Shown: piece after piece, positions 13,078-24,519 of the stretch
Layout: every line of letters begins with the position of its first letter
Numbering within the stretch: the stretch's first letter is position 1
Source of the DNA: Morella rubra
Lineage: Eukaryota > Streptophyta > Magnoliopsida > Fagales > Myricaceae
NCBI GenBank assembly: GCA_003952965.2
Contig: CM025856.1
Location: forward strand, 1,173,758 to 1,237,757
Length of the DNA: 64,000 nucleotides
Direction of reading: 5' to 3'
Made by a program: the position numbers and the translations under genes
The notes under the pieces: generated by a model
The model's database searches: none
What the model saw: the letters and a program-made list of their open reading frames with translations, nothing else
What the model was told of the DNA's origin: nothing

Positions 13078-13324
13078 TTAATAATATCAGAATAAACAAA
13101 AAAAAATGCAACTCAAAAGTAGAAACCATATTATCAATATTTCCAATACACCCGTGACATTTCCAATTCCGCTTCTCTCGGAAATGCAAGAAGCACCTTT
13201 TTCGCGTAGAAAAAAACTTTTTCTTCGGAGCTAACGTTATCCAGTGGTATAAGGCCCAAAACCCAACTCCAACATCAATAATAAGTCGCATATACCTAAA
13301 CGTACGAGAGCAATTACGACTAGA

Positions 13325-13600
13325 GTTAATTATAGTTATTACTTGTCTGACAGAGTCTGCATGTTTATGGACCTATGGTACTTGTAGTAGTAGAGCGAAA
13401 TAATGGATTCAAAACCGAGTCCAATACGTGTATAATAATATTACACGTTTTCGAGAAGAAAAAAAAAAACAAACCGAGTTCAATACGTGTAAAATACCTG
13501 AAGCTAGTAGAGCGATTCCAAAAGTAGTTAAATATAAGTCATGAATTGTCGTCTTGTCTGACAGAAGTCTGCATCTTCGTATGGTACTACTACCTAATAC
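13325..13600 (+). repeat. Imperfect direct repeat
   Basis: The blocks at about 13340-13400 and 13550-13595 share CTTGTCTGACAGA, GTCTGCAT and TATGGTAC. AACCGAGTYCAATACGTGTA occurs at about 13413 and 13473, and AGTAGAGCGA at about 13389 and 13507. It looks like an old local duplication with no coding content. The mirror is in the right arm near 55.9-56.1 kb. Confidence 0.6.
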
Positions 13601-15666
13601 ACATTGATGGCAGGCGGGGTGGTTAGAAGTTCGAAACAAAACTTGACGCTGGTTGGGGAGTTGTCATCAATTCAATTCTGATTTTCTAATAAAATGATTT
13701 TATTTCTTTAGAAAATACGTTCTTCACTTCGCTTCTTTAAAAAAAGAAAAAATATGAAAAAGAAAAGAGAAAAGAGAGATCAGAGAATTGATTGGTCGTA
13801 ATGAATATACAAAATTATTATTTCGTTGTGTCCTGTAATTTACACTTTTTCTAATTTGGATGTTCTTTTTATAAAAATTTGTAAGATTTTTAGAATTTTA
13901 AAAGTTATAAATTTTTTTAAATATTTAATTTTATTAGTTTAAAAAAGTAAAAAGATGATTTGATGTAATTTTTAATAATATTAAAGTTGGTGAAAAAGTA
14001 TGGAAAGATAAGATTTTAGTATTTTTTTTAAAAAAAAAAATATTGGAATGTGTGTGAAAAGTTGTTGGAGTTTGAGTAAAGATATATTGTTTGTGTATGA
14101 TTTTTTGAGATGTTAGAAATCCTTTTTGTAATTTACAACTAGGGGTGTTCAAAAATCACTCGATCCGACTCGCCAACCCGGATTCGACCCACCTTGACCC
14201 AACCAAGTCGGATTTGAATTCGGAGTCAAATAGTTTTTATAGAAAAAAATTAGTATTCGGGTTGGAGCCGAATATTCAGATATAAATCCGATTTAATCTG
14301 ACCCGACCCGATTTCTCCACTAAGTTAAAAGTGTGTTTAAAACCCCCTTTCTCATTGACAATTTCACTCTCACTCTCTAATCCCAACCCCCTTTGAAAAA
14401 ACTTAACCCTAACTAAGGTCTTGTCGCCGCCAGTCTCCCCCCCCCCTCAGCTGCCACCACTTGCCAGTTACCTATCACCGGTCTCCATGCCCCATATAAA
14501 GCTTGAATCATTTGCCAGTCACCTGTCGTCAGTCTCCTTGCTCCTTAGTCACCATCGACTATTGCCTACTGGACGTTTGGGCTTGTAAGCACCTGCACAA
14601 CTTCATCATTTTTTAGTTTCTGTTTACTCTTAAACTAGCCATCAACAAATAAATGGATGAATTTATTATATGAATGAATTTCTTTTTACATGTTTTGTGA
14701 TAATTGTTTTTTTTTTTTTTTAGTTTCTTTGCTCCCATCCCTTGTCTTCTATTATAGTAGTTGAAATCTCGTTTTTAGTTTGATATATGGATAAATTTTC
14801 TTAGTAAATTAAAGAAGAAGTCACAGCCCTTACCTCAAGTAAATGAAGTCACGGCCCTTGGCCCCTTAACCTCACTGCCTTTATATAATTTTTTAATGTT
14901 GTTTTCTTAATTATTAATTTATTATTTGATTATAAAATACATGTGTTGCTTGTTGTTGTTAATTTATTAGATTAATTTATTAAAGTTATTGTAGATATTG
15001 TGTGAACTGTGACGTGTGTTGTTAGTTGTTGAGTGTTGGTTGTTGCTATTTGCCTTGCTGCTTTGTTGTTCATCTTTGCTCAGGTCAGTGTATATTTATA
15101 AATTATTAATGAATATAATGGACATTGGAGGTCAGGGCTTGCTGAATTGGTGTATTGGGTTGTGTTGTGTTAGAGATTGAAGATTGAGTTGTGTAACTTG
15201 TGCTGAAGATTGGCTTGCTGAATTGGTTTACTTGATTGAATGATTTTTGTTATATAATTGGTATATATGTTAGATTGAATGAGATAATTTGGTTGTTTGT
15301 AGTGTTTAAAGTTGTGAAGTATGTATGATCTAGAAATTACTTAGTTGATATCAATTTGAAAGTAATTCATTTGTTAATACAATTTGCTTCTTTTTTTATC
15401 CTAAGCATAGAGACCTATTTTTTTTTTAATCTTTTATATGGAGTAGTTCGTAGGTGGTTTCAAACATTTTAATAGAAAAAGCCTTGTCTTTGGTTGGTAA
15501 AATATACCATTGATGATCTGAATTCTAGAGCACTTTAATTGGTTTGAAAATATATAAGTGTAATGCATAACGAGATTAGTGAACTGTGAAGTTTTTGTGA
15601 AGTTTTATTCATATATGTGAACTGTGAAGCTTTTGTTAATACATAGATGTTAATTAATTATTTTTA

Positions 15667-16020
15667 GGGGTAAACTCATAGTTAATGCAAAAATCAAGTT
15701 ACTACCCTTATTTTTCAATCCAACAATTTGAGACCCATTTTCAAAACCTATCAATCTTCGCCCCTCGTCTAAATCAGGCGTAAGTTTGATGGAAAATCTT
15801 GATTCCCCTCCAATGCTAGAATAAATAAAAATAAATAGATTATTGAAATAAAGTTTCACATTTTTATTTTTAATGAATCATTTTTCATTTTATTTAACGT
15901 CTAATTTAGACGGGCGAAGATTGATAGGTTTTGAATTATGGGTCTCAAATTGTTAGATTGAAAATAAGGGTAGCAACTTGATTTTTGCCCAAACATAGGG
16001 GCTAACTATGAGTTTACCCC
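15667..16020 (+). mobile_element. Mutator-type MITE with 9-base target duplication
   Basis: A 354-base foldback element with inverted repeats of about 110-120 bases starting GGGGTAAACTCATAGTTA and ending in the complement. Perfect 9-base duplications TTATTTTTA flank it (15658-15666 and 16021-16029). A 9-base target site and long inverted repeats starting with G point to the Mutator superfamily. It has no coding capacity. It sits inside the hAT remnant, so it inserted later. The allele in the right arm is 477 bases and has a different middle. Confidence 0.85.
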
Positions 16021-16245
16021 TTATTTTTATAATGCATAACGAGATTAGTTATATAAAAAACTTTTCATTAGTGCTTTTTTTTACATAATTCTCTTTTAGC
16101 CATGATTAATACTCATATATGTTGCTTATATCTATATATACTGAAAACACCATAAAAATTCATATTTTTTATGTCATAATTTAATTTATAGTTTTTATCT
16201 TTGCTGATTTGTTGTTGATTTGGTTGCTGATTTGTTATGAATTAA

Positions 16246-16488
16246 TTGTTTATCATATTTACTGAATTAGGTTGTATAATTCAACGGATGGAACAAATAA
16301 CATTTGATGATTTGGGTACTGCTACTAGTGGTATTATCTTTAATAATCTGGATTTTGGATATCATGTGAGTAATATCTTACTTATAATATTGAACTTATT
16401 TGTTTCTCTTTTTATCTTACTTTTAGCAGGTTCTAACAATAATTCATTGTCTACGGGATGGAAAGCATTGCTTTTTTCTAGAAATTGA
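16246..16488 (+). pseudogene. hAT transposase N-terminal remnant (tentative)
   Basis: An 80-codon frame containing MEQITFDDLGTATSG, then SNNNSLSTGWKAL. Plant BED-zinc-finger hAT transposases often begin with a similar acidic, Ser/Thr/Asn-rich segment ending in STGKRK-like residues, but this is recalled family knowledge and the match is loose. A stretch of hydrophobic residues in the middle looks like retained intron. No zinc finger or catalytic region follows. Confidence 0.35.
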
Positions 16489-17239
16489 AATGAAATTTTG
16501 CTTACTTGGGCTTTCCATATATTCGAATAGGGTTGTTTAATGCTATTTGTTTCATTTGTTAGTTTATAGAGATTAGAAAGTGAGTGTTATTTTTGTTTTT
16601 ATTTTGAATTAGAATTTAGTGTGGAAGACCTTGTAACTTGTATGCTTGGTTCGATTGGCATGTGATCTATAGTTAGTAGTTATATACTTATATAGTATAT
16701 TAGAATGGTAATTTAGTATATTAGATTGTTATTTCTTGTGTATGTTTGGTTCTATGAGATTATATACTTACATTAGATATAGTATATTTTTTACAAGGGA
16801 TTGTGCAATACAGCAATTGCAAAATTGTCTATTTTTGTTTTACCGTAGTAATGTAAAAATGGGCCCAAGCTAAATAAGGTTGAAATAATAAGTATATTCA
16901 AGCTCTATTTGAATATCTAGAAAAAAAATATTTAAAAACAGCCCATTACAAAAGCTTAAAATAGCCCCAAATCAATCTTGGCCCAACTTGGAAAAAATGG
17001 TCCAATTTGAATATGTGCAAAAAAAAAATAAAAATGAAAAAAGCCCATTAAAGAGGCCCAAATTAGTCTTTGCCCAATTTCGAATTCGATCTGATATTCG
17101 GCCCGAATCCGAATCTACTGACTGGGCCGGATATATGAGTACTTCGAATCAGATTTCGATTTAAAATTCAGCATCCGAAATTTTTGGATTCGGATTTGGA
17201 TATGGGTTTTCCGAATCTAAAAATTGCGGTATACCCCTT

Positions 17240-18495
17240 ATTTATCACATTCATTATAGCTTCGAATATTTTTACAAACGAATTTGCCCTCGACTCAACC
17301 TTGCTACCCCCACTTCTCTTGGAGGTTATATCCCTAAGGAGATTTTTCTGAATATTATATTCTAATATTTATCTCTCTTTTTGTAAACTTGTTACTATTT
17401 TCATATTTTTTAGTATTTTTAGTTTTGTTTCTCTTTTTTTTCTTTTCTTTTGAATATTTATTCTGACTTTTGACTCTTTATTATTATTATTATTTTTAAT
17501 TTTCGTGGTTAGGCTTTAAATTTGAACGTTTGTATAACTTAAGGAGAATTTTTCTTCTTTTTTTTTTTTTTTTTTATATTTTTTTTTTTTTCTAATATTA
17601 TTTTTTTTGACTTTTTTCGTTCTAGTTTTCTATTTATTTTCTCCTTAGGGATTTTGTTTCAATTTTATTTCTCTTTCTTTATTTTTCTAGTTATTAATTT
17701 AAATTTATGAGGTTTCATATTTTTTAAATAATTTGAGGTCATACCGTTTTCAATTTTTTTTTTCTCTTGGATTTGCTTTTTTACAATTTATTTCAACTTT
17801 GTCTTTCTTTTCTTCTTCTAATTTTTCACTTATTTATTTACATGATGTTTGGGAAAAAAAATTTTAAAAAATTTTAGGAGTTGGTAAAAAAGGTGAGAGA
17901 GAGAATAAAAAAGTCTGTGAAAAAGTAAAAAAAAATTGTGAAAAAGTAAAAAAGAATTTGTGTAATGATGTCAAAATTTTAAAATTTTAATTGGACAAAT
18001 GCCATGTTAATATTGTTATAGGCCCGGAGTATCACGACTGTTTATAGCATTTTTTTTTTCATTTTTTGTATTTTATGTTTATTTTCTAATTTAATTAATA
18101 TTTTATGATTTATTTTAATTAATACTTTAATTTTTTATACTAATTTTTTATTATCGCCATTAGTGAGATGAACAGAAGGATTAACTGGAAAAAACTAACA
18201 TCAGCAATTCTGTCACTGAGGTGAATAGAAGGAATAACTCAGTAAGCTCTCAATCCCAGAGATTAAGAAAAAATTTATTCTTTAATCGGTTACTTCCGAT
18301 CCAACTTCAGCGGAATAAGTTTTGGAGTCGTGATTTACTGATGGGAAGGCACGGATGGATGTATTGAAGTTGGAGATGTTAATAGGGCCCAGAACTATGT
18401 GGCCTGCATCCGGAAAGTGGAGAATCCTTTAAGAACAACCTCCAAAACGATGCTCTCAGTCTCGGCGGTACGGAAGTTACCAAGGACCCGCCAAA
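17240..18495. other. T-rich intergenic DNA upstream of the PGM-like gene
   Basis: Long T-rich stretches at about 17380-17830 and 18050-18160, plus one MITE-like repeat (separate entry). The last roughly 250 bases before the PGM-like start are less AT-rich and probably hold its promoter and leader; no clear TATA box is seen. Confidence 0.5.
17841..18008 (+). mobile_element. MITE-like repeat, ATGTTTGGG family, copy 1
   Basis: The left end reads CATGATGTTTGGGA and the right end GACAAATGCCATG, with a possible 4-base CATG flank. The interior AAAATTTTAGGAGTTGGTAA followed by GA/GTAAAAA-rich DNA is shared with the repeat in EX2 intron 3 (32639-32806, opposite orientation). Non-coding. The mirror is at 51212-51379. 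Confidence 0.55.
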
Positions 18496-20374
18496 ATGCT
18501 TGGAAAATCTTACTCCTCCACTACAGCGCCTCTTCTCTCGCACCATTCGTCTCTTCCTCCATCATCAACCTCCAAAACCCCCGCTAATTCATCTATCCCC
18601 ATTACCCGCCGCCGCCACCTCCTCACTGCACTTACCATATCTATCTCTATCACCCCTTTCGTGCCGGTCGTAGAGGCCCGCGGCCTCTTCCAGATGCCCC
18701 CATTTCGGCTCACTAATAGGTAACTTAATAAAACACAGGGACTGTCCTCATTTTATATAGCTCATCCTGTGTGTGGACGATAAGTTTGAGAAAACAAGGG
18801 AAACGAATAAATTTAATGGGTTACGTGGGTTATGGTTTTGTGTGCTTTTGTTTTCAGCAAATTGAAAAAAAAATTGACCTCATTTAAGCCATATCAGTGT
18901 ATATTGAAGCAGAGTCGGATAAAGAACTTAACTTTAGTGGGTTTCCAGAAGTTGTCAATATGGGATTGTAAGTTTTATAGATTTTGTGGTTTCGAACATT
19001 TTCCTGTCGACTGTCATTGTTTCTTATGTGTGTTGGTAACTCTTGTTGGTGTGGGAAGGTACTTTCTGGTGAGGGCTGGGGAATCTGAATATGAGAGTTT
19101 GGGGATCATTAATACGAACCCAGTTGCAAAGACTTCAGTGGACAGCGGTTTGTCAGAGAAGGGGAAGAAGCAGACTTTGAGGGCTGCTTTTGAACTCAAG
19201 GCAATGGGGGCTTGTGAGAAAGGATGTTGGATTTGGGCTTCTATTACTCAGAGAGCTTACCAGGCGGCAGAGATTATTGCATCGATTAATGGGGTCAGCC
19301 GAAGGTGCGTCACTTTTGATTCTAACCAAATCAATTGTTCAGGGAGAAAAAAAGAAGAAAGGTACTTTCTATTGATTTAAACGTAGAAAAAGGTGAGAGT
19401 TGAATGGTGATCGGTATGATACTGTAAAATTTGGTGCTCAATTTCGTGGCTTAGTATATTGGTATTTTGGAAGAGAGAGGACATAAATTTACAATGTCCA
19501 AGAGAATTAAAATACTAATTGTAGAATGATCACTAATCTGGCTTGCCATCATTGTTTCATGGTTATGGGAACAAGGGAGTTTTCTTACCTTCCTGTTTCG
19601 AGGATCTTATTGGAGATTCAGATTTATGATTTTGCAGATCATTACTAGGATGATAATCGCAACCCAAAAGTTAACTTGCTCTATTTCGTTGGTTCAGTTA
19701 TATTGTACCAGAGTACAGCTTTCTAGATGCTCGTGGATTGGGAGCTTATGAAGGCAAAAACTTGGAATCTGTTTCTGAAGTAGGATTTCTGCCCATCCTC
19801 TTTTATTCGTTACCTTCTTAAAATAGAGTGGTTTCTATCTTTCCTCTCCTTAGCGTAAGAAGCATCTACATATCCTTCAAAGATATCAAATATGCTGGCT
19901 TGGACATGCTTCAGGTATATGCATCAGATAGTATTTCTACCAGCATAAAACCTCCTGCTATTGATGACGGAACCCCAAATGAGAGTGTTGCAGATGTTTT
20001 TGTTCGTGTCACACAACTAATGTCAATTCTCGAGACCCAGTATTCTGGTGACACAGTCGTTATTGTCTCTCCAGACTCTGATAACCTGACAATCCTGCAA
20101 GCTGGTTTAGTTGGGCTTGACCTGCGAAGGTAACTTGAAGGTCATAACTATAATTATGGTCCCATATAGAATTAACCACTCTTGTCAAACTCTTTAGCTT
20201 AAACTGCCATTAACTAAGCCCTGGGGTATTTTTTTTCCCCTTTTCCATTTCAGGCATAGGGATTTTTCTTTTGCTCCTGGCGAAGTCCGATTTGTTGACG
20301 CCAGTAGCATCCCTGCTTACAAGCAACCTGCATCTGCCGTATATAAATGTTTCAAGCCACCAAATTGCAATTAA
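18496..20374 (+). CDS. Phosphoglycerate-mutase-like plastid protein lacking catalytic histidines
   Basis: Five exons: 18496-18719, 19059-19304, 19698-19779, 19915-20129, 20254-20374, all GT-AG and in frame, giving 295 aa. Residues 1-37 are Ser/Thr/Pro-rich like a chloroplast transit peptide. RRR at 38-40, a hydrophobic segment (41-57) and VVEA (58-61) then resemble a twin-arginine thylakoid-lumen signal. The histidine-phosphatase fold follows, but the RHGE motif reads RAGE (80-83) and the second catalytic His region reads VSPDSDN (235-241). The Arg of the TQRAYQAAEI segment is kept. Arabidopsis has similar proteins annotated only as phosphoglycerate mutase family. I infer a non-catalytic, perhaps ligand-binding, lumen protein. 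The start is chosen for the targeting peptide; an upstream ATG (18399) lies in another frame. Confidence 0.88.
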
Positions 20375-23300
20375 ATATTTTTACCATGTTGTAATTAATG
20401 TATTCAAGCAGAAGTAATGGATGTGGCAGATTATCTACCTTTTCTTCAGCGATTGTCTGCCATCATTGTATTGTCTGGATACTGTTCTCTTGCATTTATA
20501 CACATGGATTCTATAAAATCAATAGGTTTCAGAAATGGGCTTATATTATTTCGTGTGCCCAGGTTACAGAACAAGAGAGTGAAACTTATGAACTATCTGT
20601 TCTTCTTATAGATAACCAATTTTTTAATGTCTAAATGGAATATTCTAATGTTTTGCAGTGATGAGCTCGTCTTATCTAGTTTTAGTGGCCCTTTTCAGTT
20701 GATGGGATTGGATTTATTTTTCTCCTAGTCATTGCAACAACAGTATTAGAGGCTCAGAAAGTAGTTGCTTGGATGTCAATTTTTGTCCGGAATTTTATTC
20801 ACGTCATCGTAGCAGTTTGCTCTCTATATCACTCCTACAAAGTTTGTGAGATAGATTTCAGTTTTAGATCCTGTTCTAGCTTATCAAACTTAGCTAGTCT
20901 TGTGACAAAAGATATCTTTATTGTTGATTCTTATAGCTATTAGTTTCAAACATATTTGTCAAATAATCTCGGGACATTTTTACGGGCTCCATTGTAGTGA
21001 TTTGTATTCTCAATCATTCTTCTGAGTTTTCTGAGGGAAATTGAAATTTTAGGTCTTTTTCATCACTAGCCCGTTGAATTTCAGAAGTCTATTAAAGGGT
21101 TAAACTTTTTTTCATAGCGGGTTCTTATGCTTTCTTAGGCTGTTGTTTAGCTTATATAAGCTCGAATCATGGCCTTCTTGTTTCCAACGTCTTTCATTCA
21201 CGAGACTTGCTAGTTCTGAGTTCTGGTACAAAATCTAAGCCTACATCTTCATAAGATGGCCTTCTCTGTGTGCTTAACTAGAGTCATGCTTATGTTATAT
21301 AGAAGAAACGCATGGTACATGAGAAGTTGTTTATGCAGTTAACTTATATATGTATCCACCATGTGATTTCTCACCTGAAGTGAATTGTATCTGCTATTCC
21401 CAAGTTTTAGAGGAAGCTAGTTTCCTCATTGCTTTGGTCAAGAATTTTCTTAGATGCCCTCTTTGTGCCACGAACTAGAGGCCATGGTTTTGGAAGACTG
21501 CATGTACCACAGGCTGAGTTGCTTCATTCATTGCTGACATCTCACCCAGGTTGTTAGAGAATATAACGCTTATCCAAAAGCTTAAGCTGATAGGAAGAGA
21601 GATTTTTTATTTGAATTATATTCTCTAACACAAGTTGACATTACCTAAGATTGACCGTCACTAGAGATGCTATGCAATTTGAGCAGGGACCTCTAGTGTG
21701 GTTGTTCTTTGAATGAAAACTTAGGTTTGTGTGTGGCTAAAGGTTGCACTGTCAGTTTAGAGAGAGATCTAGTATATTCAAAGAGATTACAAGTTTTGCC
21801 ATTTTACATTGACTGATGCACAAGCTTGACATTTTCTCCCCTCATCATCTTATTATGTTTTCTAAATCATTTGTTATTACTTGTTTTCAAAGCTTCAGAG
21901 TGGAACTTGTCAACTTCTGCTACCACAGCCAACTCTTTAATGGGCTTTCATCAGTTGCGCAGGCAATGCAAATCACTTTTCTGGAAGATATTCAAAGCAT
22001 AAACGAATTAAAGCACGTGGCGATTCATGTTCTTTAGCTCTTCAGATTCCTTCATGGACGTTTATTTTCCAGTTGTTCCTAACTTCCTATTAGGCTGCAA
22101 ATTGCAAATACTTTATGACGAAACTAAGCATAGCCCCACTGGTGTTTGTAGTCGTCCAGCACAGCAAGTTCCAAAGTTTAAGCTGAGGAGAAGATGATTC
22201 TTGGTGAGAAAGGCCTACCTATGCTTTAAAAGTTTTTTTTTGTGATATTTGAAAAATGCTATAATTTGCTTTCTTGACTAATCCAAATTGGTGGGAGTGT
22301 AAATTGTCCTAGATGCTTATTGAATGATGGATCATTAAGACTAAGAAGTTGGAATCTGCTGGAAAGTAGATTTATTATTGTGATTTTTGAAGCATAATAT
22401 CTTTTCCCCCCCTCTATTCTCCCCCTTGCCTGGTGGAGTTCTTACATCCCTATCATCTCGAGGTATATATGCATTGTCAGTATGCCTGTGGACATGTCTG
22501 AAGAAATGTCTCAGATTAGAGAGGATACGATCTTCCCGAGCATCTAGGACCGACATGAAAGTAACCTGTATTTTCCTGTATATATATATACATACAAAAC
22601 CCCCCACTGAACTTTTTGTTTGCTAGCATAAAAGTGCCAGTGGATGAAAACATTTAGGCGGATCACTGACATTTTTGTACTGATTGATATTTGTCACTAA
22701 TTAGATCATCCACTATGCATATGAATGATCTACCCTTGGTCTATACCATGAGCATATCCAGTAAGTATCAATTTGGTCTATTCCAGTTATGAATCTTTCA
22801 GATTGTGAATGCTAGTTGTGTCTGGCTTTTGGTGAGGCTCCTTGGTGGTGTGGAGAATTTGTTGGAACCAACCATTGTGGGGGAGCCAATGTGGTCTAGT
22901 TAGTATTGGCAAACCCTACACATGAAACTGTTTGGGTTAGGCTTTTAAGTCCAAATTGGCGCATTATTCTGAGCTTCATCCTTGGCCTCTGGCCCCAACT
23001 TTTGTATATGGGTTTGGAAAATGAGAGGAAGAGAGGAAAAGGAACAGAGACCATTGAGTAGGAATTCATTCCAAACCCATATGCGCAATTGGAGAGGCAC
23101 ATATACGGGGGGTTCATCTACTTTGGTAGGATTCCTGAAATGCTGGGAGTTAAGGCTGTCGATGCTTGGGAAAAGAGTGTGCTATGAAAGGTCTTGCGTT
23201 AAATGGTCTTAATAGTCATAGGGAATATTAATATTACTCCCGACTTAAAAGAAAGATCTGAAAACCTAAGCAACTTTATTTTATACCCTTAGATAAAAAG

Positions 23301-24240
23301 GAACAACTTGCGGGGTTATACCTTCTTGCTTAATGGAATATTCGTAAGAGTGATCACATTCACACACATAACATTTCTGTAAACATTACATACTAGACAA
23401 TTAAAAAATGAACCCCCCCCAAAGAAAGTACCACACAGCAACTATGGTAGGACCACGTCACCCATGGAAGCTATATCCACTTGCTTTTGGTACGGAATTA
23501 CATTTTATATTCTAAGCACGATATAAATATGTATAAAGTATTGAGCACTTTTTTATAGGTCCAAAGCTAGTTGGAAGAAGCAGTTAAGTTTCTTTTGTAT
23601 TCAGGAGCTTTTATCTCAACTAATTCCTAAAACATGTCTATAATCCCGTCTCATAATATTATTAGAAACTATTTCATCCTAACTGTCTTTCACATAATGA
23701 ACCAAGAAGATAGAGACTTTTTCCCCCCCACTTTGCAAATTAATGAAGGCCTAAAAAGACCTTTTCTATCTTCCGTGATTATCTTTAAATCATTTGGATC
23801 TACAACAATACATAGTAAGTTGTAATTTAAACTAGAAGTTATGACATAAGTATGTTATCCGCATAGGATTATTATTGCCACTTATAGTTTCTTTAGGATA
23901 AACCCACACATACCTTATCTGCTGAGTTTTAGCAATGAGATATTAATGGGAGGTTCAAATTTCAGGCGTGACCCAATAAAATACTATTATTTTTATTATG
24001 GTATTTGTGTGATAAAATTTTAAGTTATGGGAAAAAGTGAACATAAATAATTTAAATGAGTTTTTTTTATATTTATTAAAATAAAAATAAATAATCTGAT
24101 GAAAAGAGATATTATTAAATAGTTATTTTATCTGACCAAATTTTTTACGCACAGTAAGATTAGTAGGTCCGCTACTCTCAACTGCCAGAGCCAACTGTTT
24201 TAACCGGAGAAGGAAAAGAAGATAAATAAAAGAATGGGAA
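20375..24240. other. Intergenic region between the PGM-like gene and SIS3
   Basis: No gene is recognised in 3.9 kb. The first several hundred bases may be the 3' untranslated region of the PGM-like gene. Short frames such as 21816-22037 and 22341-22607 have no recognisable motifs. The region contains a small foldback repeat (21552-21630) and short mononucleotide runs (C runs near 22407 and 23412). Confidence 0.5.
21552..21630 (+). repeat. Small foldback repeat with TGTTAGAGAATATAA ends
   Basis: A 15-base perfect inverted repeat, TGTTAGAGAATATAA at the left and its complement at the right, encloses about 50 bases. It begins TG and ends CA like an LTR end, but it is too short to assign. In the right arm (47581-47663) the same ends enclose a slightly different loop. 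Confidence 0.6.
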
Positions 24241-24316
24241 AGAGAGCGAGAGAGAGAGAGGATTAGAGGAAGAACTAAGAAGGTGGAGGAGGAGGGGGAG
24301 GAGGAAGAGGAGAGAA
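24241..24316 (+). promoter_or_regulatory. Purine-rich GA/GGA tract upstream of SIS3
   Basis: Seventy-six bases that are almost all purine on the plus strand (GAGAGA then GGAGGAGG). Plant GAGA-type tracts near promoters are bound by BBR/BPC factors in known cases; binding here is inferred. The tract is about 340-415 bases upstream of the SIS3 start. Confidence 0.4.
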
Positions 24317-24519
24317 ATGTTCTGGCTTCAGTTAACGTCGTGAAGTAACGGCGCTAGAAAACCGTTAAGGTTCTGTCTTCTCCTATAAGCCCCTCTTGGA
24401 CTCTCTCCATTACTACTAGTACTACTCACTACCTCAGCTCTCCTTCTCTCTCTCAGTGGACGGAGCTTCGTTCTTTTCGAAGTCTCGTTTTCTTACAAAT
24501 CTCTCTTTTTCGGATTTTG

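Larger units (their letters stand above)
11765..14138. other. Intergenic region with simple repeats and MITE-like DNA
   Basis: No gene is seen. Contents: a CCTTTT run at about 11826-11848, poly-T at 11919-11934 and 12593-12616, a near-perfect duplication of GAGTTCAGTGACACCCA at 12453 and 12487, a Tourist-like MITE (separate entry), an imperfect direct repeat at 13325-13600, and an AT-rich repeat at 13860-14130. The right arm has about 60 more bases in this last block. Confidence 0.55.
14139..17239 (+). mobile_element. Degenerate, internally deleted hAT element
   Basis: The ends are AGGGGTGTTC at the left and a complementary TATACCCCT at the right (AGGGTGTATACC in the right-arm allele), typical of plant hAT termini. 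The 8-base flanks ATTTACAA (14131-14138) and ATTTATCA (17240-17247) agree at 6 of 8 positions, consistent with a decayed 8-base target duplication. Both subterminal regions are rich in GGATTCGG/CCGAATCC-type motifs in opposite orientation, as expected for transposase-binding sites. The interior lacks a transposase frame; only a short N-terminal-like remnant remains (16246-16488). A Mutator-type MITE is inserted inside. Confidence 0.65.

Noticed and set aside
20398..20634. 78-codon frame after the PGM-like stop
   Set aside because: It starts just after the final exon, has no recognisable motif and is probably 3' untranslated sequence, although both arms keep it open.
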